From positions 1 to 64,000 of the forward strand of contig CAYFOI010000002.1 in NCBI GenBank assembly GCA_964344725.1: a stretch of DNA of 64,000 nucleotides, read 5' to 3'. This DNA comes from CG2-30-44-17 sp964344725 (GTDB lineage: Bacteria > Patescibacteriota > Gracilibacteria > UBA1369 > UBA12470). The translations under genes and the position numbers were made by a program. The notes below the pieces were generated by a model. It did no database searches and was not told the origin of the DNA. It was given only the letters and a program-made list of their open reading frames with translations. Below are positions 43,685 to 51,641 of this stretch, piece after piece (the stretch's first letter is position 1; each line of letters starts with the position of its first letter).

Positions 43685-43714
43685 TTAGGGACATAATTAC
43701 GTCCCTAAATTATA
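43685..43714 (-). promoter_or_regulatory. Extended -10 promoter with adjoining inverted repeat
   Basis: TGG-TATAAT (-10 at 43709-43714) followed directly by TTAGGGAC-gtaattat-GTCCCTAA (43685-43708), which would cover the transcription start. The repeat could be an operator or a 5' hairpin of the mRNA. Confidence 0.6.
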
Positions 43715-43728
43715 CCATTTCTACCTGT

Positions 43729-44049
43729 TTATTTCCATCCTAATACATGCATGTGCACGTGGAATACTTCCTGGCCGCCTTTTTCTCCTACGTTGAATTG
43801 TAGTCTGTAGCCTTCTGCTCCCTCCTGTTTGGCGAGTTTGTTTGCGACGTTTACCATGTGCCCTACTAGATGATCGTGCTTCCCTTCCTCTAGGTCTGAA
43901 ACCATTGGGATGTGTTCTTTGGGCACTATCAGTAGGTGTATCGGTGCCTTTGGATTTATGTCGTTGAAAGCTATACAAAGATCATCGTCGTGGACTTTCT
44001 CTGATGGGATTTCGCCTGCAATGATTTTGCAGAATATGCAGTCTGTCAT
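43729..44049 (-). CDS. HIT-family nucleotide-binding protein
   Basis: 106 residues. CIFCKIIAGEIPSEKV at the start and the catalytic triad motif HVHMHVLG at the end are those of HINT/PKCI-type AMP-lysine hydrolases. HLLIVPKEHIP is the central strand-helix. The compact length matches bacterial HinT. Confidence 0.95.
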   Translation of the reverse strand: MTDCIFCKIIAGEIPSEKVHDDDLCIAFNDINPKAPIHLLIVPKEHIPMVSDLEEGKHDHLVGHMVNVANKLAKQEGAEGYRLQFNVGEKGGQEVFHVHMHVLGWK

Positions 44050-44061
44050 TCTGGTTTTAAT

Positions 44062-44094
44062 TAAAAAGGTATGCTGCGGTGATCACAGCATACC
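44062..44094 (-). terminator. Terminator between the sigma4-HARE gene and the HIT gene
   Basis: GGTATGCTG (44068-44076) pairs with CAGCATACC (44086-44094), 9 bp and 9-nt loop, followed on the minus strand by TTTTT. Confidence 0.85.
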
Positions 44095-44126
44095 CTAACT
44101 AGCTAAATAGCTAAACAGCTAACAAG
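44095..44126 (-). repeat. TAG-rich tract after the sigma4-HARE gene
   Basis: The coding strand reads AGCTTGTTAGCTGTTTAGCT then ATTTAGCTAGTTAGGG up to the terminator hairpin. Same unit as at 14192, 16129 and 39831, here on the 3' side of a gene. Confidence 0.65.
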
Positions 44127-45215
44127 CTATTTCTTACTCGCATCTAGAGCATAAGTTGCACGTCCTACTCTAACGAAGTAAGGTTTCTTTTGTAGGTTTA
44201 GCGAGATCGTGCCTTTCTTGACTTGACGTTGCTTTAGGACACCTTCCATGATTTCTTTCTTTGTCATTTGTCCTTTTTTAGCTAAAAGTGCTTCTATAAT
44301 GTCAGCTACTGTTCCTTCTGAGTATCCCCATTCGCTAAGAGCGTAAAGCCCGCGTCCTACTAGGACGAATTTTTCGCATCTGATCAGTTCGTTGTGAACT
44401 GCCTGAACTGTAACGACTTTCTTATCAAACTTAGCTTCTGCGATCTTGTTTGAAATTTCAACAAAATGAAGCGGTCGACCAGATTTCTTAAGAACGATAT
44501 AAGCTTTGTCGCGAATTGATTTTGGATTTACGTGTCTCCAGCTCATAAGTCCGTATCCTGTGTCAATTTTCTTTATTGTTTTGTCCACCTTTAGAGTTGC
44601 TGCTATAAACTCTTCTGCGAATGTATAACTATCTGCTTTAAGCTCAGCTTGTACGTCTCTGACAAGCTTCATTTCTGCAATAGTATCTTTCTTGTCTTTT
44701 AAATTTTTCCTAGCTGTTTTGAGTACTTTTTCAATATCAGATACCAGGATACTGTTTAAGTGCCAAAATGTATTGTATAAATTGACTTTATTATTCTGAG
44801 AAAGCTCTTCGTTAACTGATAGAGCTAGGTTGATGATGTATTTATCTACTTCTCCTGGCTTTGCTATTTTGTTCAAAATACCACTGATAATATCCTCTTG
44901 AAGCATTACGCCTCCATTTTCTTTGATTATTCCGATTGCTAGAGTATTAACCAGATTTAATTTTGTATTTTTTGCGGTTCTTTTGAGCTTCCCTAACGCA
45001 ATTTTTTCGATCTGACGGACTCTTTCGCGTGTTACCGAGAATTTCTTCCCGATACTCTCTAGAGTTCGCTTCGGCTTGCTATCGAGCGAGAACCTTTTAA
45101 CTATTACTTCCTTTTCTTTCTCGGTCAGTACCATAAAAAGTTCCTCAAGTACTTCAGCGAGATTTACCTCCTCAATGGTTCCTCCTCCATTCGAGAATGC
45201 TGATCCGACAGTCAT
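44127..45215 (-). CDS. Sigma-70 region 4 fused to HARE-HTH (RpoE delta-like) domain
   Basis: 362 residues. LTEKEKEVIVKRFSL, RTLESIGKKFSVTRERVRQI and ALGKLKRT (about 30-80) form a sigma region 4 with the -35-binding helix-turn-helix. The middle is helical. The later part (AYIVLKKSGRPLHFVEISNK, VTVQAVHNELIRCEKFVLVG, RGLYALSEWGYSEGTVADII) is a HARE-HTH/delta-type domain, with another wHTH-like block at the end. No sigma region 2, so not a complete sigma factor. ATG 45215 is chosen because a promoter overlaps the longer frame. Confidence 0.85.
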   Translation of the reverse strand: MTVGSAFSNGGGTIEEVNLAEVLEELFMVLTEKEKEVIVKRFSLDSKPKRTLESIGKKFSVTRERVRQIEKIALGKLKRTAKNTKLNLVNTLAIGIIKENGGVMLQEDIISGILNKIAKPGEVDKYIINLALSVNEELSQNNKVNLYNTFWHLNSILVSDIEKVLKTARKNLKDKKDTIAEMKLVRDVQAELKADSYTFAEEFIAATLKVDKTIKKIDTGYGLMSWRHVNPKSIRDKAYIVLKKSGRPLHFVEISNKIAEAKFDKKVVTVQAVHNELIRCEKFVLVGRGLYALSEWGYSEGTVADIIEALLAKKGQMTKKEIMEGVLKQRQVKKGTISLNLQKKPYFVRVGRATYALDASKK

Positions 45216-45250
45216 TTTGGTATAGGTTAATTGATTATTTTTGGGTAGGG

Positions 45251-45279
45251 ATTTTATCTCTTCTCCTATCAAATGTCAA
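45251..45279 (-). promoter_or_regulatory. Promoter 1 of the sigma4-HARE gene
   Basis: -35 TTGACA (45274-45279), 17-nt spacer, -10 TAAAAT (45251-45256); start about 30 nt before ATG 45215. Confidence 0.8.
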
Positions 45280-45322
45280 CAAAGGAATATTTTTTCAAGA
45301 AGTCAAATCCATAAAGGACGGG

Positions 45323-45351
45323 ATATTATCTGAATTTGTCAAACTTGTCAA
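45323..45351 (-). promoter_or_regulatory. Promoter 2 of the sigma4-HARE gene
   Basis: -35 TTGACA (45346-45351), 17-nt spacer, -10 TAATAT (45323-45328). It lies 72 nt upstream of promoter 1 in the same direction. Confidence 0.65.
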
Positions 45352-45585
45352 GGCTCAAAAATTGTGTTTTTACTTTGACACGGGTTTTACAGGTTGAAGA
45401 AAGTTCTTTTCAATCTGGGAATTTTGTTCAACATATATTGTTGTGATTGAGTTCGATTTGATTCTCGCTACTACTTGCAATGGGATTTCCCTCATTTCCT
45501 ACGATTCTACAATAGGGCTCGACTGGATTCTTTTTGAAAAATATTCACTCGCTTCTTTGAAGCTCATAAATCATTTTTCTCAAGA

Positions 45586-45652
45586 ATCCTCCTCCGCTAC
45601 GGCAAATATGCGAATTTGCCTTCGCTTCGGATCGTCGCAGCTCGCTACTACA
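45586..45652. repeat. Hairpin repeat family 3, copy next to tRNA-Leu
   Basis: ATCCTCCTCCGCTACGG, the palindrome GCAAAT-atgcg-ATTTGC, then CGCTTCGGATCGTC and GCTCGCTACTAC. The same outer blocks with a different central palindrome (CTTGCT-aa-AGCAAG) occur at 30320-30379. It ends one base before the tRNA CCA. The rest of 45352-45585 shows no gene or other clear signal apart from a second CTCGCTACTAC at about 45469. Confidence 0.65.
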
Positions 45653-45653
45653 C

Positions 45654-45740
45654 TGGTGCCGCGGGAGAGACTCGAACTCTCACGGGTTTAACCCCACTGG
45701 TTCCTAAGACCAGCGTGTCTACCAATTCCACCACCGCGGC
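45654..45740 (-). tRNA. tRNA-Leu (anticodon UAG), CCA encoded
   Basis: Acceptor GCCGCGG pairs with CCGCGGC; D-arm GGTGGAATTGGTAGACAC; anticodon arm CTGGT-CTTAGGA-ACCAG gives UAG; a long class II variable arm (GGGGTTAAACCC) and GAGAG-TTCGAGT-CTCTC T-arm follow; CCA is encoded. Reads CUA/CUN Leu codons. Confidence 0.96.
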
Positions 45741-45764
45741 TAGTTTTCAAAAGTCAGCCATGAC

Positions 45765-45793
45765 ATTATTATGGCCACTTCTCTTTTAGTCAA
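45765..45793 (-). promoter_or_regulatory. Promoter of tRNA-Leu
   Basis: -35 TTGACT (45788-45793), 17-nt spacer, -10 AATAAT (45765-45770); start about 15-18 nt before the tRNA 5' end. Confidence 0.55.
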
Positions 45794-45868
45794 ACAAAAA
45801 TCACACTAAATCACTTTATAAATCCACTCCAAGATGTTACTTTTGAGTGGAACTTAAATAAAATAAAC

Positions 45869-46168
45869 ATGCCTAAGAAAAAAGCTAAGCCTGTCACAAA
45901 AACTCAACCTGTAAATATTGAGTTCAATGTTGGTGAGTTTGAAACGATGAAGGATTTTGTCAGATACACTTCGTCAGTAAAAAGACTTCTTCTTTTCAAT
46001 TTTATTGCCGGTACAGCTCGTGGTCTTGGTTTTATTATTGGGGCAACAGCATTTTTGGCGCTTGCTGGTTATATTTTGAGCCAATATCTTGTGAATATAC
46101 CTTTTGTTGGAGAGCTTTTTACTTGGATGGACCAATGGTTCCAAGAGAACTTAAATTCGTATAATTAG
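45869..46168 (+). CDS. DUF5665-like membrane protein
   Basis: 99 residues. A basic N-terminus, FVRYTSSVKRLLLFNFIAGT then ARGLGFIIGATAFLALAGYI (membrane hairpin) and LVNIPFVGEL match the DUF5665 pattern found across Firmicutes and CPR. Function unknown. ATG follows AATAAAATAAAC. Confidence 0.8.
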   Translation: MPKKKAKPVTKTQPVNIEFNVGEFETMKDFVRYTSSVKRLLLFNFIAGTARGLGFIIGATAFLALAGYILSQYLVNIPFVGELFTWMDQWFQENLNSYN

Positions 46169-46221
46169 GCTTTTTTTCTCGGAGTTTGATCAACTCCTTA
46201 TTTCCTACCTCCTCCTACCCT

Positions 46222-49200
46222 ATGTCTTTTGTACATCTTCATAATCATACTCATTACAGCCTTCTTGATGGACTGGGGAAGATTGATGAGTACGTGAATT
46301 TGTGCAAGGAGTATTCTATGCCAGCTATGGCTATTACGGATCACGGAGCTATGTATGGAGTAATCCCTTTTTATCAGAAGTTTAAGGCCGAGGGGATTAA
46401 ACCTATTATTGGATGTGAAGCTTATTTAACTGAAGATCGGACTGCAAAAGATCCTTCTGCGAAGTATCATCATCTTGTTTTACTCGCTAAGAATGAAAAG
46501 GGATACAAAAACCTGATGAAGCTTACTACTTTGGCAAATTTGGAGGGTTTTTATTACAAGCCTCGTATGGATTTCGAGCTGCTTGAGAAGTATGGAGATG
46601 GTCTTATTTGCACAAGTGCTTGCTTAAGTGGACCTATTACCAAGGCTTTGCTTGGTGGTGATGATGTTGGTGCACGTGAACTAGTAACGAAATTCCAAAA
46701 GATTTTTGGGAAAGATAGTTTTTTCTTAGAATTGCAACATCATCCAGAAAACGAGGACTGGGTTATTGCCAATGAGGCTCTCGTTAAATTGTCGAAAGAA
46801 ACTGGAGCTCCTATGGTAGCTACTAATGACTGTCATTACGCGAGACCTGAGGATGCCGATGCGCATGATGTTTTGCTTTGTATACAAATGCAGAAAACTA
46901 TTTTTGATGAAACGAGGATTCGTTATGAAGGTGATTTTTCCGTAAAATCTCCAGACAGGATGAAGAAATATTTTGGCAAGATTTCAGAAGAATGTATTTC
47001 TAATACCCTAGCTATTGCTGATCAGTGCAATCTTGAGCTTACTTTTGGAGAAAACAAGATTCCTTCTTTTGCTACACCTGGCAATAAGTCGCCTGATGCA
47101 TATTTGAAGGAACTTTGCGAAGAGGGCCTTAAGAAAAGATATTCAAAAGAGCAGATGAAAGCTGCTAAAGAACGTTTAATTTACGAGCTGGGCATTATTG
47201 GGAAGCTTGGATTTTCGACTTATTTCTTGATCGTTTATGATTTTGTTAGGTATGCGAAGTCTCAAAATATTGTTGTTGGTCCAGGTCGAGGCTCTGCTGC
47301 AGGTTCTATTATCTCCTATTCGCTTGGTATAACAGAGCTTGATCCTCTCCATTACAATCTTCTTTTTGAGCGGTTTTTAAACCCTGCTCGCGTCAGTATG
47401 CCAGATATAGACATAGATTTTGCTGACAATAGACGTGACGAGGTGCTTTCTTATGTCGTTGATAAGTATGGCGAGGATAATGTCGCACAGATTATTACTT
47501 TCGGAAAAATGACTGCTAAAGCTGTCGTAAGAGATGTTGGACGTGCTATGGGGCATTCCTATTCTGATGTTGATCGTATCGCAAAAATGGTGCCACCACC
47601 TGTGTTAGGTAAACATGCGCCGCTGCAAGAGTCCATCAAGAATGATCCTGAACTTCGAAAAGCTTATGAAGAAGAGGAAGCAACTGAAAAGGTACTAGAC
47701 ATGGCTAGCAAGATAGAAGGAACTATTAGACACGCTGGCACTCATGCTTGTGCTGTTGTGATTGCTGATGATCCGTTGGTTGAATACACGCCTCTTCAGA
47801 ATCCTACAGGTGGCAAAGAAGGCATTGTTACTCAGTATTCGATGAAGCCTATTGCCGACCTTGGGCTTCTTAAGATGGATTTCCTGGGACTGAAGAATCT
47901 TACGATCCTTCAAACAGCTCTTGCTATTGTTAAGAGGATGAAAGGCGAAGAAATCGACATCAATAAATTGCCTCTTGATGACGAAGAGACTTTTAAATTA
48001 ATGGCTGAAGGACGAACAACTGGTGTCTTCCAGTTTGAATCTGCCGGCATGAAAAGGTATCTAAAGGAGCTTAAGCCGACCCAACTATCAGATCTTATTG
48101 CTATGAATGCGCTTTATCGGCCTGGCCCTATGGAGTGGATCCCTAACTATATTAAAGGCAAACATAATGATAAGAAGATCAAATATCTGCACGAATCTTT
48201 AGAGCCTATTTTGAAAGAGACTTATGGGGTTGTGGTTTTCCAAGAGCAAATAATGAGACTTTCGCAGGTTTTTGCGGGGCTAGAACTTGGTGAAGCTTAT
48301 CTTCTCCTGAAGGGTATCGCGAAAAAGGATCCGAAGATCGTAGCCGAAATGAGACAGAAGTTCATAGATGGTGCTATTAAAGACAAAGGTCATTCGAAAA
48401 AACTTGCCGAAGAAATGTTTGAGAAAGTTATTGAACCTTTTGCTGGGTATGGATTTAACAAATCTCATTCAGCTTGTTATTCGTTTATCGCTTATCAAAC
48501 TGCTTACATGAAAGCTCATCATCCTGTTGCTTTCATGGCTGCGCTGCTTTCTAGTGATGCGGACAATACTGATCGCGTTGTTATCGAGATCAATGAGTGT
48601 GAGGAGATGGGCATAAAGGTTTTGCCTCCTGATATAAACGAGTCTCGTTCCAATTTTACGGCTTCGAATGACAAAACTATTCGTTTTGGGCTTTGTGCCA
48701 TTAAAGGTATTGGTGAAAATGCTGTCAGAGAAATTATTGCTGTTCGAGAAGAAGGCGGAGCTTTCAAATCTATTGAGGATTTCGCAGAGAGAGTTCCGTC
48801 CAAACTTCTTAACAAGAAAATCTTGGAAGCGCTGGCTTATTCTGGTGCTCTCAATTGTCTTGGTGATGGGAAGCAAATAGCTGAGAACACTGATGAGATT
48901 TCTACTTTTTCAAAAGAGATACAGGCTAGTAAAGTTGATGGACAAATAGATATGTTCGGGGGAATGGATGACGAAGCTACTAAAGCTTCCTTGAAGATGA
49001 AAGAGACTGAACCTCCTTCTGTTTATCAGAAATTGCTTTGGGAGAAGCAGTATCTTGGCTTGTATGTCTCTGGCCATCCCCTCCAGGGACTTAAGAAGTA
49101 TATTAAGAAAAAAGCTCTTATTGTTGAGGGTATTACAAAAAGAGACGTTGGTAAACGTGTGCATATGGCTGGAATTGTAACCAGTTATAGAAAAATCTTG

Positions 49201-49779
49201 ACGAGAAGTGGTAGCTATATGGCTTCGTTTGTCCTTGAAGATCCTAGTGGTAAAATTGATACGATTGTGTTCCCGAGAACATTTTCTAAATATGGTCATG
49301 TTTTCGATGAGGACGTATTGGTTGTAATGAGCGGGAAGCTAGATCACAGACGTGGCGACTTGCAATTTTCTTGCGAAGAGGCGAAAGTTGTTTCGCTTGA
49401 AAGAATGATAGAAAATGCGAAGAATTCTGGTGATTTTGATCCAAAAGAAAAGGTTTCTAGACAGAGCAAGAAACTAGAATTTGAGGAAATTTCAAAACCT
49501 AAAAAGAATGAAAAGATCGAAGGAGCAGACCAAATTGAAGATATAGATTTAGACGATGACGAAGATGGTATTGCCGCTACTACATCCCCTTACATTGTCG
49601 AAGTTCTTGAGTCTAAAAAAGACATTTTGCCAAAAATAAAAGAGGCCCTAACTGCTAACAAAGGGGATCGTGCTGCCGAAATCCATATTAAAGGGAAAGG
49701 CTCTATTAAGAAGGTAAAGGTGCCTTTTGGTGTAAATGTGACGGATGAACTTATCAAGCAGATAGCCGAGATCTCTTGA
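46222..49779 (+). CDS. dnaE: DNA polymerase III alpha subunit
   Basis: 1185 residues. N-terminal PHP domain with intact metal residues (FVHLHNHTHYSLLDG, AITDHGAMYG), palm with the catalytic PDIDIDFADNRRDEV, GPGRGSAAGSIISYSLGIT, the GFNKSHSACYSFIAYQTAYM thumb/beta-binding region, HhH and the OB domain (VHMAGIVTSYRKI, then FVLEDPSGKID). The intact PHP histidines suggest an active proofreading-like PHP. ATG 46222 is chosen because the PHP strand begins at once; the frame opens upstream at 46186. Stop is TGA. Confidence 0.97.
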   Translation: MSFVHLHNHTHYSLLDGLGKIDEYVNLCKEYSMPAMAITDHGAMYGVIPFYQKFKAEGIKPIIGCEAYLTEDRTAKDPSAKYHHLVLLAKNEKGYKNLMKLTTLANLEGFYYKPRMDFELLEKYGDGLICTSACLSGPITKALLGGDDVGARELVTKFQKIFGKDSFFLELQHHPENEDWVIANEALVKLSKETGAPMVATNDCHYARPEDADAHDVLLCIQMQKTIFDETRIRYEGDFSVKSPDRMKKYFGKISEECISNTLAIADQCNLELTFGENKIPSFATPGNKSPDAYLKELCEEGLKKRYSKEQMKAAKERLIYELGIIGKLGFSTYFLIVYDFVRYAKSQNIVVGPGRGSAAGSIISYSLGITELDPLHYNLLFERFLNPARVSMPDIDIDFADNRRDEVLSYVVDKYGEDNVAQIITFGKMTAKAVVRDVGRAMGHSYSDVDRIAKMVPPPVLGKHAPLQESIKNDPELRKAYEEEEATEKVLDMASKIEGTIRHAGTHACAVVIADDPLVEYTPLQNPTGGKEGIVTQYSMKPIADLGLLKMDFLGLKNLTILQTALAIVKRMKGEEIDINKLPLDDEETFKLMAEGRTTGVFQFESAGMKRYLKELKPTQLSDLIAMNALYRPGPMEWIPNYIKGKHNDKKIKYLHESLEPILKETYGVVVFQEQIMRLSQVFAGLELGEAYLLLKGIAKKDPKIVAEMRQKFIDGAIKDKGHSKKLAEEMFEKVIEPFAGYGFNKSHSACYSFIAYQTAYMKAHHPVAFMAALLSSDADNTDRVVIEINECEEMGIKVLPPDINESRSNFTASNDKTIRFGLCAIKGIGENAVREIIAVREEGGAFKSIEDFAERVPSKLLNKKILEALAYSGALNCLGDGKQIAENTDEISTFSKEIQASKVDGQIDMFGGMDDEATKASLKMKETEPPSVYQKLLWEKQYLGLYVSGHPLQGLKKYIKKKALIVEGITKRDVGKRVHMAGIVTSYRKILTRSGSYMASFVLEDPSGKIDTIVFPRTFSKYGHVFDEDVLVVMSGKLDHRRGDLQFSCEEAKVVSLERMIENAKNSGDFDPKEKVSRQSKKLEFEEISKPKKNEKIEGADQIEDIDLDDDEDGIAATTSPYIVEVLESKKDILPKIKEALTANKGDRAAEIHIKGKGSIKKVKVPFGVNVTDELIKQIAEIS

Positions 49780-49831
49780 TAATTACTGATGGTCGTGCGA
49801 GAATTCAACCCGAACATTTAATAAATTTCCG

Positions 49832-51604
49832 ATGTACCGAACACACACTTGCTGCGAGCTCACAAAAGAACATATCGGGGAAGAGGCAACTCTTTCAGGT
49901 TGGGTTCACAGAAGACGAGATCATGGAGGTTTGATTTTCATCGATCTCCGAGACCGATATGGCATTACTCAAGTTGTATTTGATCCTTCTAATGATAAAG
50001 ACTCCCATATTACTGCGGAAAATATACGCAGCGAGTTCGTAATTAATATAAAAGGCGTTGTTCGTGCTAGGCCTGACGGGCAGGCTAATCCTGACATGAA
50101 AACAGGTGAAATCGAGGTTCTTGGCAATTTTATAAACATACTTTCTAGAGCTAAGACTCCCCCATTCGAAATTGATCAGGACAAAGAAGTTGGCGAAGAT
50201 TTGCGTCTCAAGTATCGATATCTCGACTTGCGCAGACAAAGAATGAAGAACAATATTGAGCTTAGGCACAGAGTAATCAAATCTATTCGTGATTTCCTGG
50301 ACGAGGAGAAGTTTTTGGAGATCGAGACTCCTATACTTATCAAAGGAACTCCAGAAGGTAGTCGCGAATACATTGTTCCTTCGCGTATTTATCCTGGAAC
50401 TTTCTTTGTTTTGCCTCAATCGCCGCAACAGCTTAAGCAACTGTTGATGGTTGCTGGGATGGATAGGTACTTCCAAATTGCTCGTTGTTTCCGTGACGAA
50501 GACCAAAGAGGAGATAGGCAGCCTGAGTTCACTCAATTGGACCTTGAGATGTCTTTTGTCGAGGAAGAAGATGTGATGAATCTTAATGAAAAGCTTCTGA
50601 TAAGTTTGCTTGAAGAACATGCTCCGGATAAAGAAATTTTGGCTAAGCCACTGCCTAAGCTAACTTGGCATGATGCTATGAGCAAATATGGCAGCGATAA
50701 GCCTGATTTAAGGTTTGAGTTGTCGCTTTGTGACGTTTCTGATGTTGTTTCAAATTCTGAATTCAAAGTTTTTTCTGGGACTGTACAGAATGGCGGTGTC
50801 GTCAAAGGGTTCCGTGTACCAAATGGTACCGAAATGCCTAGAAGTGAAATTGATGGATATGAGGAACTTGCTAAGTCGTATGGCGCAAAAGGCCTTGCGT
50901 ACCTTTCTTGGAAAGATGGCGAGATCAAAGGGCCTATTGCCAAGTTCTTGTCTGAAGATGAATTAAAAGGTATTCAAGAACGTGCTGAAGCTGCCGAAGG
51001 AGATGTTGTATTCTTTATGGCCGATAAATTTGATTTAGCTTGCAATGTACTTGGAGCTGTAAGACTTAAAATCGCTGAAAAATTGGGCCTAAGAGATGAA
51101 TCGAAACTGGCTTTGTGTTGGGTTGTTGACTTCCCTATGTTTGAGTGGGATGAGGAACTTGATAGCTTCTCTGCTGCTCATCATCCTTTTACTAGCCCTA
51201 AACACGAGGATGCAGAGCTTCTTTCAACAGATCCAGCTAAAGCTAGATCGAAAGCTTACGACCTCGTTATGAACGGTGTCGAAATCGCCGGAGGAAGTAT
51301 AAGAATTCATGATGCGGAATTACAAAGCAAGGTTTTTGACGCTCTCGGCATTTCAAAAGAAGATGCACAGGTGCGTTTTGGCCATATGTTAGATGCTTTT
51401 TCTTATGGTGCGCCCCCTCATGGAGGTATAGCTTGGGGGCTCGACCGATTTGTAATGCTACTTGCTGACGAACCTAACATCCGCGAAGTTATTGCTTTTC
51501 CTAAAGACCAAAAAGCTAAAGACTTGATGACCGGAGCTCCAACTGAGCTACCTAAAGAGCAGGTTGATGAAATGCACATCAAAGTGTCTTTGCCTAAGAA
51601 TTAG
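49832..51604 (+). CDS. aspS: Aspartyl-tRNA synthetase, bacterial type
   Basis: 590 residues. N-terminal OB domain (EATLSGWVHRRRDHGGLIFI), class II motif 2 (FQIARCFRDEDQRGDRQPEF), a GAD insertion (about 330-410) and motif 3 (HGGIAWGLDRFVMLL). With GatB present it may also charge tRNA(Asn). The promoter of the next gene lies in its last codons. Confidence 0.97.
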   Translation: MYRTHTCCELTKEHIGEEATLSGWVHRRRDHGGLIFIDLRDRYGITQVVFDPSNDKDSHITAENIRSEFVINIKGVVRARPDGQANPDMKTGEIEVLGNFINILSRAKTPPFEIDQDKEVGEDLRLKYRYLDLRRQRMKNNIELRHRVIKSIRDFLDEEKFLEIETPILIKGTPEGSREYIVPSRIYPGTFFVLPQSPQQLKQLLMVAGMDRYFQIARCFRDEDQRGDRQPEFTQLDLEMSFVEEEDVMNLNEKLLISLLEEHAPDKEILAKPLPKLTWHDAMSKYGSDKPDLRFELSLCDVSDVVSNSEFKVFSGTVQNGGVVKGFRVPNGTEMPRSEIDGYEELAKSYGAKGLAYLSWKDGEIKGPIAKFLSEDELKGIQERAEAAEGDVVFFMADKFDLACNVLGAVRLKIAEKLGLRDESKLALCWVVDFPMFEWDEELDSFSAAHHPFTSPKHEDAELLSTDPAKARSKAYDLVMNGVEIAGGSIRIHDAELQSKVFDALGISKEDAQVRFGHMLDAFSYGAPPHGGIAWGLDRFVMLLADEPNIREVIAFPKDQKAKDLMTGAPTELPKEQVDEMHIKVSLPKN

Positions 51605-51618
51605 ATCCGTGGTATAAT
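51590..51618 (+). promoter_or_regulatory. Promoter of the VirB4/TraG-like ATPase gene
   Basis: -35 TTGCCT (51590-51595) inside the last aspS codons, 17-nt spacer, TGg-extended -10 TATAAT (51613-51618); start about 20 nt before ATG 51642. Confidence 0.75.
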
Positions 51619-51641
51619 TTACAGAAGAAAATAAAACAAAA

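Noticed and set aside
45443..45691. 82-codon plus-strand frame upstream of the DUF5665 gene
   Set aside because: It runs across the family-3 repeat and antisense through the 3' part of tRNA-Leu; composition is not protein-like.
46186..46221. Extended N-terminus of dnaE (12 extra codons)
   Set aside because: PHP domain begins at ATG 46222; the extra codons are spacer sequence without conservation features.
49895..50620. 241-codon minus-strand frame within aspS
   Set aside because: Antisense to catalytic motifs of aspS; no domain, low-complexity composition.
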